NCBI RefSeq assembly: GCF_001014645.1
Contig: NZ_LASZ01000017.1
Location: forward strand, 1 to 64,000
DNA from: Luteimonas sp. FCS-9
GTDB taxonomy: Bacteria > Pseudomonadota > Gammaproteobacteria > Xanthomonadales > Xanthomonadaceae
DNA: 64,000 bases
Direction of reading: 5' to 3'
In this document: piece by piece, positions 55,454-63,579 of the stretch
Position numbering within the stretch: position 1 is the first letter of the stretch
How the letters are laid out: each line of letters opens with the position of its first letter
Notes under the pieces: generated by a model
Databases searched by the model: none
What the model was told of the DNA's origin: nothing
What the model saw: the letters and a program-made list of their open reading frames with translations, nothing else
Translations under genes and position numbers: made by a program

Positions 55454-56487
55454 CCTCGGCCTCCGTGCACCGGTGAGGCCGGGTCGTGTTCCGCGGAATG
55501 CGCGTGTGCGTGCGCGTTCGCATCGCGATGCGGCGCGCGGCCCTCGCGTTCCAGCGCGCAGGCATCGTGCGGCGCGTGCACGACCTCGACGGTCGTGTGG
55601 CCGATCGAGAACCGTTCGGCCAGGGCCCGCTTGACCGCCGGCACCACGCGGGCCGCCGGCGCGCCGTCGTCGAGTGCGAGTTCGAGCGTCGCCAGCACCT
55701 TGCCCGAGGTGATCGACCACACGTGCACGTGGTCGACGCCGGCCACGCCCGGCACGCGTTCGCGCAGGTGCGCGCGCAGCGCCGCGATGTCGATGTCCGG
55801 CGGCGTGGCCTCCATCAGGATGTCGAGTGCGCCGCGCAGCAGCGACCAGGCGCTGCGCAGGATCAGCAGGCAGACCAGCACCGAGAGGATCGGGTCGATC
55901 GGCATCCAGCCGGTTAAGTGGATCACCAGCGCGGCGACGATCGCCGCGACCGAGCCGAGCAGGTCGCCGAGCACGTGCAGCGTCGCGCCCTTGATGTTGA
56001 CATGCGACTGGTCGCCGCGGTGCAGGATCCAGAACACCAGGCAGTTGACCAGCAGGCCGACGACCGCGACCGCGAGCATGGGCCCTGCGAGCACCTCGCC
56101 GGGCTGACGCAGGCGCTGCACCGCCTCCCAGGCGATCCACAGCACCAGCGCGAACAGCGTGATCGCGTTGATCAGCCCGGCCAGCACCTCTATGCGCATG
56201 TAGCCGAACGTGCGCCGTGCGTCGGACGCCCGCCGGCCGATGCGGAAGCCCAGCCAGGCCAGCAGCAGCGCGGCGGCGTCGGTGAGCATGTGGCCGGCGT
56301 CGGCGATCAGCGCCAGCGAGCCCGACAGCACGCCGCCGACCAGCTCGACGGCCATGAAGCTGGCGGTCAGCGCGAAACCGGTGAGCACGGCGCGCTCGTT
56401 CGCGGCCGAGACCGACGGCGCGTGCGCATGGTCGTGTCCGTGTCCGTGCGCGTGGTCGTCGTGGCCGTGGGAATGGGCGTGCGGCAT
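55450..56487 (-). CDS. CDF-family zinc exporter (CzcD/ZitB type)
   Basis: The 345-residue protein has a His-rich start (HAHSHGHDDHAHGHGHDHAH), six helices and a His-rich tail (HRDANAHAHAHSAEH). The CDF site signature HxxxD is seen in IADAGHMLTDAAALLL (helix II) and HVLGDLLGSVAAI (helix V). It exports Zn(II)/Cd(II) in exchange for protons. ATG 56487 is preferred over 56526. It is coupled to the ArsR gene (stop/start overlap) and preceded by the likely operator. Confidence 0.93.
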   Translation of the reverse strand: MPHAHSHGHDDHAHGHGHDHAHAPSVSAANERAVLTGFALTASFMAVELVGGVLSGSLALIADAGHMLTDAAALLLAWLGFRIGRRASDARRTFGYMRIEVLAGLINAITLFALVLWIAWEAVQRLRQPGEVLAGPMLAVAVVGLLVNCLVFWILHRGDQSHVNIKGATLHVLGDLLGSVAAIVAALVIHLTGWMPIDPILSVLVCLLILRSAWSLLRGALDILMEATPPDIDIAALRAHLRERVPGVAGVDHVHVWSITSGKVLATLELALDDGAPAARVVPAVKRALAERFSIGHTTVEVVHAPHDACALEREGRAPHRDANAHAHAHSAEHDPASPVHGGRG

Positions 56488-56512
56488 CGGGATGGCGGGC
56501 GTCGGGAAGTGT

Positions 56513-56530
56513 ATACATATAAGCATGTAT
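56513..56530 (-). promoter_or_regulatory. Operator of the CDF-ArsR operon
   Basis: A perfect inverted repeat ATACAT-N6-ATGTAT lies 25 bases upstream of the CDF start codon, inside the only AT-rich stretch of the region (GTATACATATAAGCATGTAT). It suits an ArsR/SmtB dimer; the promoter would overlap it. Confidence 0.6.
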
Positions 56531-56588
56531 TTATTTAAAGGGGAAGTGCCTGCGCGCGTGCGTTGCCCCGAGCGGCGAGAATGGCCGC

Positions 56589-57761
56589 ATGACAGATCCC
56601 CAGCTCCCGCCCGACGCGCCGCTTCCCGAGTCGCCGGTCGTCGGCATCGTCGGCAGCGCCGGCGCCTACGGCCGCTGGCTGCGCGGCTTCTTCGAATCCC
56701 GGATGGGTCTGGAGGTGCTCGGCCACGATCCGGCCGACCCGGCCAGCGACGCAGCCGAGACGCTGCTCGCGCGCGCGGACGTGCTGGTGTTCTCGGCGCC
56801 GATCCGCGCGACCGCGGCGGTGGTCGAGGACTGGACCGCGCGTTCGGCGGGGCGCGAGCGCGGCCGGCTGTGGCTGGACGTCACCTCGCTCAAGCAGGCC
56901 CCGGTGGCGGCGATGCTGCGCTCGCAGGCCGAGGTCGTCGGCCTGCACCCGATGACCGCGCCGCCCAAGTCGCCCACGCTCCGGGGCCGGGTGCTCGTGG
57001 TCTGCGAGGCGCGGCTGGCGCGCTGGCGGCCGTGGCTGGCGCGCCTGCTCGCCGCGCTCGAGGGCCAGGTCGTGCACGTCGAGGCCGAGCGCCACGACCG
57101 GATCATGGCGTTGGTACAGGCGCTGGTGCACGCCGGGCATCTGGCCCAGGCCGGCGTGCTGCGGGACCACGCCGACGCGCTCGGGCCGCTGTCGTCGCTG
57201 ATGCCGTTCCGCTCGGCCTCGTTCGAGCTCGATACCGCGATGATCGCGCGGATCCTGTCGATGAACCCGGCGATCTACGAGGACATCCAGTTCGACAACC
57301 CGCACGTGGCCGGCGTGCTCGCCGGGCTCGCGGCGCATACCGCGCGGCTGCACGCGCTGGTCGCGCGCGGCGACGAGGCCGCACGGGCCGAGTTCCGCGG
57401 ATTGCTGCAGGCCGGCCGCGAAGACATCGGGCACGACGTGCTGGCACAGGGCAACTACACCTTCGAGCGCGTGGGCTACCTGCTGGCCGACCTCGCCGGC
57501 GAGCGCTACGTCAGCGTCCACCTGCCGCTGGACCGGCCCGGTTCGCTGCGCGCATTGCTGCACGTGTTCGAACGCCACGGCGTCAACCTCGCCTCGATCC
57601 ATTCCTCGCGCACGCCCGGCGGCGAACTGCACTTCCGCATCGGCCTGATGCCCGGTTGCGATGTCGAGGCGCTCGCGTCCGCGGCCGGCGAGATTGATGC
57701 GAGCGGCATCGGCCGGGTGATCGGGCGCGGGCAGGGGATGACGATCGACGACCGCGACTAG
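56589..57761 (+). CDS. tyrA: Prephenate dehydrogenase with ACT domain
   Basis: The 390-residue protein has an N-terminal NAD-binding start (VVGIVGSAGAYGRWLRGFFE), LHPMTAPPKSPTL, a dehydrogenase helical domain (RHDRIMALVQALVHAGH; NPAIYEDIQFDN), and a C-terminal ACT domain (RYVSVHLPLDRPGSLRALLH...). It makes 4-hydroxyphenylpyruvate in tyrosine synthesis, with feedback binding by the ACT domain. It is a single gene, divergent from the CDF operon with which it shares a 100-base control region. Confidence 0.93.
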   Translation: MTDPQLPPDAPLPESPVVGIVGSAGAYGRWLRGFFESRMGLEVLGHDPADPASDAAETLLARADVLVFSAPIRATAAVVEDWTARSAGRERGRLWLDVTSLKQAPVAAMLRSQAEVVGLHPMTAPPKSPTLRGRVLVVCEARLARWRPWLARLLAALEGQVVHVEAERHDRIMALVQALVHAGHLAQAGVLRDHADALGPLSSLMPFRSASFELDTAMIARILSMNPAIYEDIQFDNPHVAGVLAGLAAHTARLHALVARGDEAARAEFRGLLQAGREDIGHDVLAQGNYTFERVGYLLADLAGERYVSVHLPLDRPGSLRALLHVFERHGVNLASIHSSRTPGGELHFRIGLMPGCDVEALASAAGEIDASGIGRVIGRGQGMTIDDRD

Positions 57762-57773
57762 GCCACGCCGGGT

Positions 57774-57868
57774 GTAGGCGCGGCGCTTGTGCTTGCATCC
57801 CCTTTTCGTGGACGCGCGAAGGGGATGTCCCGCCGACGCCCGATCGCCGCGCGCAAGCGCGCGTCTAC
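57774..57868. repeat. REP inverted pair D, with internal hairpin
   Basis: GTAGGCGCGGCGCTTGTGC and ATCGCCGCGCGCAAGCGCGC (then GTCTAC) flank a hairpin CATCCCCTT...AAGGGGATG. The right arm overlaps the stop codon of the DUF1415 gene. Confidence 0.72.
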
Positions 57869-58425
57869 GTGTCGGATGGCGGCTGCAGGAGGCGCGCCCA
57901 GCCCTCGGGGCCCAACTGCTCGAGGGTCGCGATGTTGCGCTCGACGATCGCGTCGGGATCGGGATAGATCGCCACCGCACGGCTCACGCTGTCCTCGCGC
58001 AGCAGATGCAGCGTGGGATGGGGCGAACGGTTGGTGCAGTTGGCGACGTCGTCGTCGGCGGTGCCGGCGAAGCGGTAGTCGGGATGGAAGCTGGCGACCT
58101 GCAGCACGCCGTCGAGGTCGAGCGATTCGACCAGCGCGTCGGCGGCGTCGAGAAAGTCGTTGTAATCGAGGAAGTCGTGCAGCACGTGCGGGTGCACCAG
58201 CAGCGTGGTGTCGGTGGCCTGCGCCGGCGTGTCGCGCAGGTGGACCAGTTCCTCGCCCAGACGTTCGAGCAGGGCCTCGGGCGTGGTCGCCTCGCACAGC
58301 ACCAGCCGCACCTGGTCCTTGACGTAGACGGCCTTGGCGAACGGGCACAGATTCAGGCCGATCACCGCGCGCTCGATCCAGCGGCGGGTGGCGGTCAGCG
58401 GATCGTCGGTGGGCAGGGCGGTCAC
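57865..58425 (-). CDS. DUF1415 family protein
   Basis: The 186-residue protein matches DUF1415 across its length: IGLNLCPFAKAVYVKDQVRL, DYNDFLDAADALV, VASFHPDYRFAGT and NRSPHPTLHLLREDSV. It is a soluble protein of unknown function; Cys27 and several His are conserved-looking. The stop TAG is contributed by a GTAG of REP pair D, so the original end may have been replaced. It is divergent from the DUF1624 gene. Confidence 0.9.
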   Translation of the reverse strand: MTALPTDDPLTATRRWIERAVIGLNLCPFAKAVYVKDQVRLVLCEATTPEALLERLGEELVHLRDTPAQATDTTLLVHPHVLHDFLDYNDFLDAADALVESLDLDGVLQVASFHPDYRFAGTADDDVANCTNRSPHPTLHLLREDSVSRAVAIYPDPDAIVERNIATLEQLGPEGWARLLQPPSDT

Positions 58426-58521
58426 GGGAGGGGCGGCGCGGACGGGCGCGCAGTCTAGACCAGGCGGGCGTGTTCCGATCGATATGTTATAAAATCACCT
58501 GTTCGGTGCCTGCGATCGCCC

Positions 58522-59676
58522 ATGTACGTCCCCGCCATGCCGCCGCGCCCGCGCCTGGTCCAGATCGATCTGCTGCGCGGCCTGGTGATGCTGCTGATGC
58601 TGCTCGACCACGTGCGCGAGACGTTCTTCCTGCACATGCAGCTCGCCGATCCGGTCGACGTCGACCGCGTGTCGCCGCTGCTGTTCGGCTTCCGTCTGCT
58701 CGCGCACCTGTGCGCGCCGGTGTTCGTGTTCCTGACCGGGCTGTCGGCCTGGCTCTACGGCCAGCGCCAGCCGGACCCGCGCGCGGCGACCGCGGCGTTC
58801 CTGTTCAAGCGTGGGCTGTTTCTGGTCGTGCTGGAAGCGACGCTGGTCAATTTCGCCTGGACGTTCGAGTTCCCGCCGCAGACGATCTACCTGCAGGTGA
58901 TCTGGGCGATCGGGCTGTCGATGCTGGCGCTCTCGGCGCTGCTGTGGCTGCCGCGCCCGGCGCTCGTCGCGCTCGGCCTGGCGCTCGTCGCCGGGCACAA
59001 CCTGCTCGACGGCGTGCGCGCCGACGGCGCCTGGTCCGGCGTGTGGGCGGTGCTGCACCAGCGCGCCTGGCTCGAGCCGTTCGACGGCCTGCGGCTGCGC
59101 ACCTCGTACCCGGTGCTGCCGTGGATCGGCGTGATCGCACTCGGGTACGCGGCCGGTCCGTGGTTCGCCCCGGACGCCGATGCCGGGCGTCGCCGGCGCC
59201 TGCTGATGGGCTGGGGCGTGGGCGCGCTGGCGTCGTTCGCCGTGCTGCGGCTGGTCAACGGCTACGGCGACGCGCCCTGGCGCGTCGGCGAGGACGCGCT
59301 GCGCACCGCGATGGGCCTGGTCAACGTGACCAAGTACCCGCCGTCGCTGCTGTTCCTGTGCCTGACGCTGGGCGTGGGCCTGTTGCTGCTGCGCCTGCTC
59401 GAGCGTCCGGCGCTGGCCCGGCGGCTGGCGCCGCTGGCGACCTACGGCGCGGCGCCGATGTTCTTCTACCTGCTGCACCTGTACGTGCTGAAGCTGCTGT
59501 ACCTGGGCGCGCTCGCCGCGTGGGGGCCCAACCAGGGGGCGTTCTTCGGATTCGGCGATCCGGCCTGGCTGCTGCCGGTCGCCGCGGCGCTGGCGATCGC
59601 GCTGCACCCGGCGGTGCGCTGGTTCGCCGCGCTCAAGGCCCGGCGTCGCGACTGGGCCTGGCTGCGCTACTTCTAG
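58522..59676 (+). CDS. DUF1624 (heparan-alpha-glucosaminide N-acetyltransferase-like) membrane protein
   Basis: The 384-residue protein has about ten hydrophobic segments and starts with the family pattern LVQIDLLRGLVMLLMLLDHV, then RDTFF-like text (RETFFLHMQL) and FVFLTGLSAWLYG. It belongs to the DUF1624/HGSNAT-type acyltransferases, which transfer acetyl groups across the membrane to sugars. The acceptor is unknown. An AT-rich promoter-like stretch (about 58486-58498) precedes it. Confidence 0.9.
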   Translation: MYVPAMPPRPRLVQIDLLRGLVMLLMLLDHVRETFFLHMQLADPVDVDRVSPLLFGFRLLAHLCAPVFVFLTGLSAWLYGQRQPDPRAATAAFLFKRGLFLVVLEATLVNFAWTFEFPPQTIYLQVIWAIGLSMLALSALLWLPRPALVALGLALVAGHNLLDGVRADGAWSGVWAVLHQRAWLEPFDGLRLRTSYPVLPWIGVIALGYAAGPWFAPDADAGRRRRLLMGWGVGALASFAVLRLVNGYGDAPWRVGEDALRTAMGLVNVTKYPPSLLFLCLTLGVGLLLLRLLERPALARRLAPLATYGAAPMFFYLLHLYVLKLLYLGALAAWGPNQGAFFGFGDPAWLLPVAAALAIALHPAVRWFAALKARRRDWAWLRYF

Positions 59677-59691
59677 CGCCGGGCGCGGCGC

Positions 59692-60174
59692 TCAGTCGCG
59701 GAAGTTGTCGAACTGCAGCGGCAGCTCGAACTCGGTGCCGCGCAGCAGCGCGATCGCCGCCTGCAGGTCGTCGCGCTTCTTGCCGGTCACGCGCAGCTTG
59801 TCGCCGTTGATCTGGCTGTCGACCTTGAGCTTGGCGGTCTTGAGCGCGGCCTGGATCTTCTTGGCCAGATCGCGCTCGATGCCCTGCTTGACGGTGACCT
59901 TCTGCCGGGCGCCGGCGAGGTTGGTGTCGATGTCGCCGAACTCCAGGCAGCGCACGTCGATCTTCCGCGCCGCCAGGCGCTGGCGCAGGATCTCGGTCAT
60001 CTGCTGGAGCTGGAACTCGCTCGGGGCCGACTGGGTGATCACCGCGTCCTCGCGCTCGAACGACGCGTCCACGCCCTTGAAGTCGAAGCGCGTGGTCAGC
60101 TCGCGGTTGGCCTGGTCGACGGCGTTGGTCAGTTCGTGGGTGTCGACTTCGGAGACGACGTCGAAGGAGGGCAT
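59692..60174 (-). CDS. YajQ-family nucleotide-binding protein
   Basis: The 160-residue protein begins MPSFDVVSEVDTHELTNAVD and has RFDFKGVDASFEREDAVITQ and RDLAKKIQAALKTAKLKV. It is the full-length DUF520/YajQ family. In Xanthomonas a YajQ homologue binds cyclic di-GMP and controls virulence genes with a regulator partner; a similar role here is an inference. It is a single gene, convergent with the DUF1624 gene, divergent from the alcohol dehydrogenase gene. Confidence 0.95.
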   Translation of the reverse strand: MPSFDVVSEVDTHELTNAVDQANRELTTRFDFKGVDASFEREDAVITQSAPSEFQLQQMTEILRQRLAARKIDVRCLEFGDIDTNLAGARQKVTVKQGIERDLAKKIQAALKTAKLKVDSQINGDKLRVTGKKRDDLQAAIALLRGTEFELPLQFDNFRD

Positions 60175-60311
60175 GGCACACCTGGCAGCATGGGAAACGG
60201 CCCGCAGGGTAACGCAGCCGGCGTGGAACGTTGCATCGCGCCGTCCGCGCGCGCAGCCGTCGGGGCGGGCCTCACAATGGCCGGCTCCCCCCCGATGTGC
60301 CCGGAGCCCCC

Positions 60312-61361
60312 ATGCTCGACACCCCCGCCTACGCCGCTGCGGACGCCGCCGCGCCGCTCGCGCCGACCACGATCCAGCGTCGCCCGCCCGGCCCGTCCGA
60401 GGTACTGATCGACATCCTCTACTGCGGCGTCTGCCATTCCGACCTGCACCAGGTCCGCGACGAGTGGGGCGGATCGATCTTCCCGATGGTGCCCGGCCAC
60501 GAGATCGTCGGTCGCGTCGCGCAGGTCGGCAGCGGGGTGACCGCGTTCGCGGTCGGCGACGCGGTCGGTGTCGGCTGCTTCGTCGACTCGTGCCGCAGCT
60601 GCCCGCAGTGCCGCGCCGGCGAGGAGCAGTTCTGCGAGGACGGCATGACCGGCACCTACAACGCGATGGCACGCGACGGCAGCGGGCCGACCTACGGCGG
60701 CTATTCGACCCGGATCACGGTCGACGCGGCCTATGTGCTGCGCATCCCCGACGCGCTGCCGCTCGATGCCGCCGCCCCGCTGCTGTGCGCCGGCATCACC
60801 ACCTACTCGCCGCTGCGCCACTTCGGCGTCGAGGCCGGCCACGAGGTCGCGGTCGTCGGCCTGGGCGGGCTGGGCCACATGGCGGTGAAGTTCGCGGTGG
60901 CGATGGGTGCGCGGGTGACCGTGCTCAGCAGTTCGGAGTCCAAGCGCGCCGACGCAATGGCGCTGGGCGCGCACGCGTTCGCCGCCACGCGCGACAAGGC
61001 CACGTTCAAGGCGTTGGCTAGGTCGTTCGACTTCATCGTCGACAGCGTCTCGGCCGAGCACGACTACAACGCCTACCTGTCGCTGCTGCGCGTGGACGGC
61101 ACGATGATCCTGCTCGGCATCCCCGAGGTGCCCGCACCGGTCGCCGCGGGTGCGCTGATCATGCAGCGCCGGCGGCTGACCGGCTCGCTGATCGGCGGCA
61201 TCCGGCAGACCCAGGAGATGCTCGACTTCTGCGCCGAGCACGGCATCGTCTCCGACATCGAGCGGATCGGCATCGCCGACATCGAGACCGCCTACGCGCG
61301 CATGCTCAAGGGCGACGTGCGCTACCGCTTCGTCATCGACATCGATTCGCTGCGGCAGTGA
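60312..61361 (+). CDS. Zinc-dependent NAD(P) alcohol dehydrogenase (CAD/YahK type)
   Basis: The 349-residue enzyme has catalytic zinc ligands in CGVCHSDLH and GHEIVG, the four structural-zinc Cys in CFVDSCRSCPQCRAGEEQFC (begins about 97), and the Rossmann motif VAVVGLGGLGHMAVKFAVAM. It resembles the cinnamyl-alcohol-dehydrogenase-like aldehyde reductases. The in vivo substrate is not determinable. ATG 60312 begins MLDTPAYAAADA. It is a single gene. Confidence 0.93.
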   Translation: MLDTPAYAAADAAAPLAPTTIQRRPPGPSEVLIDILYCGVCHSDLHQVRDEWGGSIFPMVPGHEIVGRVAQVGSGVTAFAVGDAVGVGCFVDSCRSCPQCRAGEEQFCEDGMTGTYNAMARDGSGPTYGGYSTRITVDAAYVLRIPDALPLDAAAPLLCAGITTYSPLRHFGVEAGHEVAVVGLGGLGHMAVKFAVAMGARVTVLSSSESKRADAMALGAHAFAATRDKATFKALARSFDFIVDSVSAEHDYNAYLSLLRVDGTMILLGIPEVPAPVAAGALIMQRRRLTGSLIGGIRQTQEMLDFCAEHGIVSDIERIGIADIETAYARMLKGDVRYRFVIDIDSLRQ

Positions 61362-61434
61362 ACCTGCGTGCGCGCCGGATGCCCGGCGCGCGCTTCCGTG
61401 CGAGGATGCGCGGCCCGTCCCACGGCCGCCCGCC

Positions 61435-62349
61435 ATGTCCCGCTCCGCTCCGCCCACCGACGCCCGCGCCGCCGTGCTGTGGATGCTGCTGGCGGTGCTC
61501 GCGTTCGCGGGCATGGACGCGGGCATGAAGTGGATCGCCGAGGACTACTCGGCCTTCCAGGTCGCCACCTTCCGCAGCCTGACCACGCTGCCGCTGATCG
61601 CGGCGTGGATCGTGCTGCGCGGCCGCGCCGGCACGCTGTGGCGGGTGCACTGGCCGCTGCACCTGCTGCGCGGGGTACTCGGCGTGGGCATGATCGCGGG
61701 CTTCGTCTACGGGCTGGCGCGCATGCCGCTGTCGACCGCGTACGCGATCGTGTTCGTCTCGCCGCTGCTGGTGACCGCGCTGGCGGTGCCGTTGCTGGGC
61801 GAGCGCGTCGGCCCGCGGCGCTGGACCGCGATCGGGCTGGGCATCGTCGGCGTGCTGGTGGTGCTGCGCCCGACAGGCGAGGGCGTCGCCACGCTGGCCG
61901 GGCTGGCGGTGGTGCTCGGCGCACTGTGCTACGCAGTGGCCTCGATCACCGTGCGGATGCTGGCGCAGCGCGACAGCCCCGAATCGCTGGTGTTCTGGTT
62001 CCTGGTGCTGATGGCGATCTTCGCCGGCGCGCTGGCCTGGCGCGACTGGCGGCCGCTGCAGCCCGAACACCTGGGCGTGCTGGCGCTGATCGGCAGCGCG
62101 GGCGCGCTCGGCCAGGTGGCGATGACCCACGCCTTCCGCCTCGGCGAGGCCAGCCAGGTCGCGCCGCTGGAATACACCGCGCTGGTCTGGGTGATCGTGC
62201 TCGACCTGACGGTCTGGGGCGTGCTGCCCGACGCGCCGACGTGGCTGGGGGCGGCGATCATCGTCGCCAGCGGGCTGTACATGTTCCGGCGCGAACGCGT
62301 GGTCGCCGATCCGCCGGTGCGCCAGCCCGACACGACGCCACCGCCCTAG
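61435..62349 (+). CDS. DMT-family transporter (EamA type)
   Basis: The 304-residue protein has ten helices in two EamA repeats (about 10-140 and 150-285), including RGVLGVGMIAGFVYGLARMP and PLEYTALVWVIVLDLTVWG. It acts as a drug/metabolite exporter of unknown substrate; length and topology are typical. It is followed 73 bases later by a membrane protein gene on the same strand. Confidence 0.9.
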   Translation: MSRSAPPTDARAAVLWMLLAVLAFAGMDAGMKWIAEDYSAFQVATFRSLTTLPLIAAWIVLRGRAGTLWRVHWPLHLLRGVLGVGMIAGFVYGLARMPLSTAYAIVFVSPLLVTALAVPLLGERVGPRRWTAIGLGIVGVLVVLRPTGEGVATLAGLAVVLGALCYAVASITVRMLAQRDSPESLVFWFLVLMAIFAGALAWRDWRPLQPEHLGVLALIGSAGALGQVAMTHAFRLGEASQVAPLEYTALVWVIVLDLTVWGVLPDAPTWLGAAIIVASGLYMFRRERVVADPPVRQPDTTPPP

Positions 62350-62422
62350 GCGCACAGCCGGGCCACGTGCCGGGCCGGCCCGCGAACGGCGCGCGCACGC
62401 GCGATGCCGCACACTTGCGGCC

Positions 62423-62959
62423 ATGCCCATCGTGCTGTTGATCGTCTTCGCCCTGGCGCTGTTCGCAGCGATGCTGCTGCTGTGGCCGCTGGCGCTGTGG
62501 AACCGCTACCGCGTCGGCACCTCGCGCCGCCGCCCGCCGCGCTGGCTGACCCGGCTCAACGCCTGGCTGCTGCCGGCCTCGGCGGTGGTGTTCCTCGGCG
62601 CGATGGGGATCACCAACCTCTTCGTGGCGCATGCGTTCGCGTACGCGGCGCTCGGGCTGCTCGCCGGCCTGGCGACCGGCGGCCTGGGCTGGGCGCTGAC
62701 CCGGGTCGAGCATCGTCCCGGGGCGATCTGGTACACGCCCAACCGCTGGCTGGTGCTGGCGCTGACGCTGGTCGTCGTGGCGCGGGTGTTCGCCGGCATC
62801 TGGCAGGCGTGGGAGCGCTGGCGGGGCGACTTGGAGACGCTGGCGGCGTGGGGGCCGCTCGGCGAGCCGGCCGGGCTATTCGCGGTCGCCGGGCTGGTGC
62901 TCGGCTACCACGCGGCCTACGCGGTATTGCTGCAGCGGCGCCTGGGCCGCTGGCTCTGA
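62423..62959 (+). CDS. Hypothetical membrane protein (possibly DUF1453/CcdC-like)
   Basis: The 178-residue protein has five hydrophobic segments (about 3-24, 48-64, 66-88, 106-130 and 150-168). WYTPNRWLVLALTLVVVARV resembles the CcdC/DUF1453 group, but I am not sure. Nearby charged residues cluster on the presumed cytoplasmic side (RVGTSRRRPPR). Its function is unknown; nothing follows it but the long intergenic region. Confidence 0.72.
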   Translation: MPIVLLIVFALALFAAMLLLWPLALWNRYRVGTSRRRPPRWLTRLNAWLLPASAVVFLGAMGITNLFVAHAFAYAALGLLAGLATGGLGWALTRVEHRPGAIWYTPNRWLVLALTLVVVARVFAGIWQAWERWRGDLETLAAWGPLGEPAGLFAVAGLVLGYHAAYAVLLQRRLGRWL

Positions 62960-63227
62960 GGATTGCGGCGTTCGACCGTCTCGCGCACGCCGGCGCGGCG
63001 CTGCACGCAACCTCCCGAGCGTTTCATCGCGGTGTTCGGCGTCGGAGGCCGCGTCGCGCCGGCCGGTGCCGGGCGTAGCGACGTCGCCTGACGATCCAGC
63101 GTGGGCGCCTGCCGGGTACCGCGCCCAGTCGCGGCCCGATATCCGCTTGGTGGTCACGGCCCCCGGCAGGCGCTGGACACGGATGCGACAGCGGACCCAA
63201 AAGCGGGTTAGACCACGAGGTAGAGGG
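62960..63227. other. Non-coding spacer before the long repeat
   Basis: No gene, promoter or clear hairpin was seen in these 268 bases. The full spacer between the membrane protein and the OmpW-family gene is about 620 bases and ends in the long repeat and terminator. Confidence 0.55.
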
Positions 63228-63521
63228 CGCGCGACTTCTTCCAGCGTATTTGCGGCGATCCGAAGCCGGGTTGGCTACGTCCGCAGCAGCGGACTGACGG
63301 TCGGTGGCCGCGTTCAGCGCGCCATGGATGGCGCGCGCCCGAGTCAGGACAGGGTGAGCCTGGATGGCCTGCGCGGCATCGCCGCGCATCCATGCGAACG
63401 CCACGCGTGCTTCGCGTGGCCGGACCGCAAAGCGGTCCTGACCGAGGGGAGAGCGGCTTCCGGCCGGCAGGCTGCTGCCCATTCGAAGTGGAGTTCCTGC
63501 TTCCGTCTCTGCGAGGGGATC
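63228..63521. repeat. Long intergenic repeat, copy 2, with extra hairpins
   Basis: It is similar to 2357-2576 in the same order and orientation, but carries an extra block of about 75-90 bases (63352-63441). That block contains the hairpins GCGCGGC-ATC-GCCGCGC, GCCACGCG-TGCTT-CGCGTGGC and GGACCGC-AAA-GCGGTCC. It ends directly at the terminator of the OmpW-family gene. Confidence 0.75.
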
Positions 63522-63552
63522 AAAAAAACGGCCCCGCACAAGGCGGGGCCGC
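63522..63552 (-). terminator. Terminator of the OmpW-family gene
   Basis: On the minus strand, CGGCCCCGC-CTTGT-GCGGGGCCG is followed by seven T, about 28 bases after the stop codon at 63580. Confidence 0.85.
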
Positions 63553-63579
63553 TGGGCACGTCTCTGGGAGAGAGAGGAT

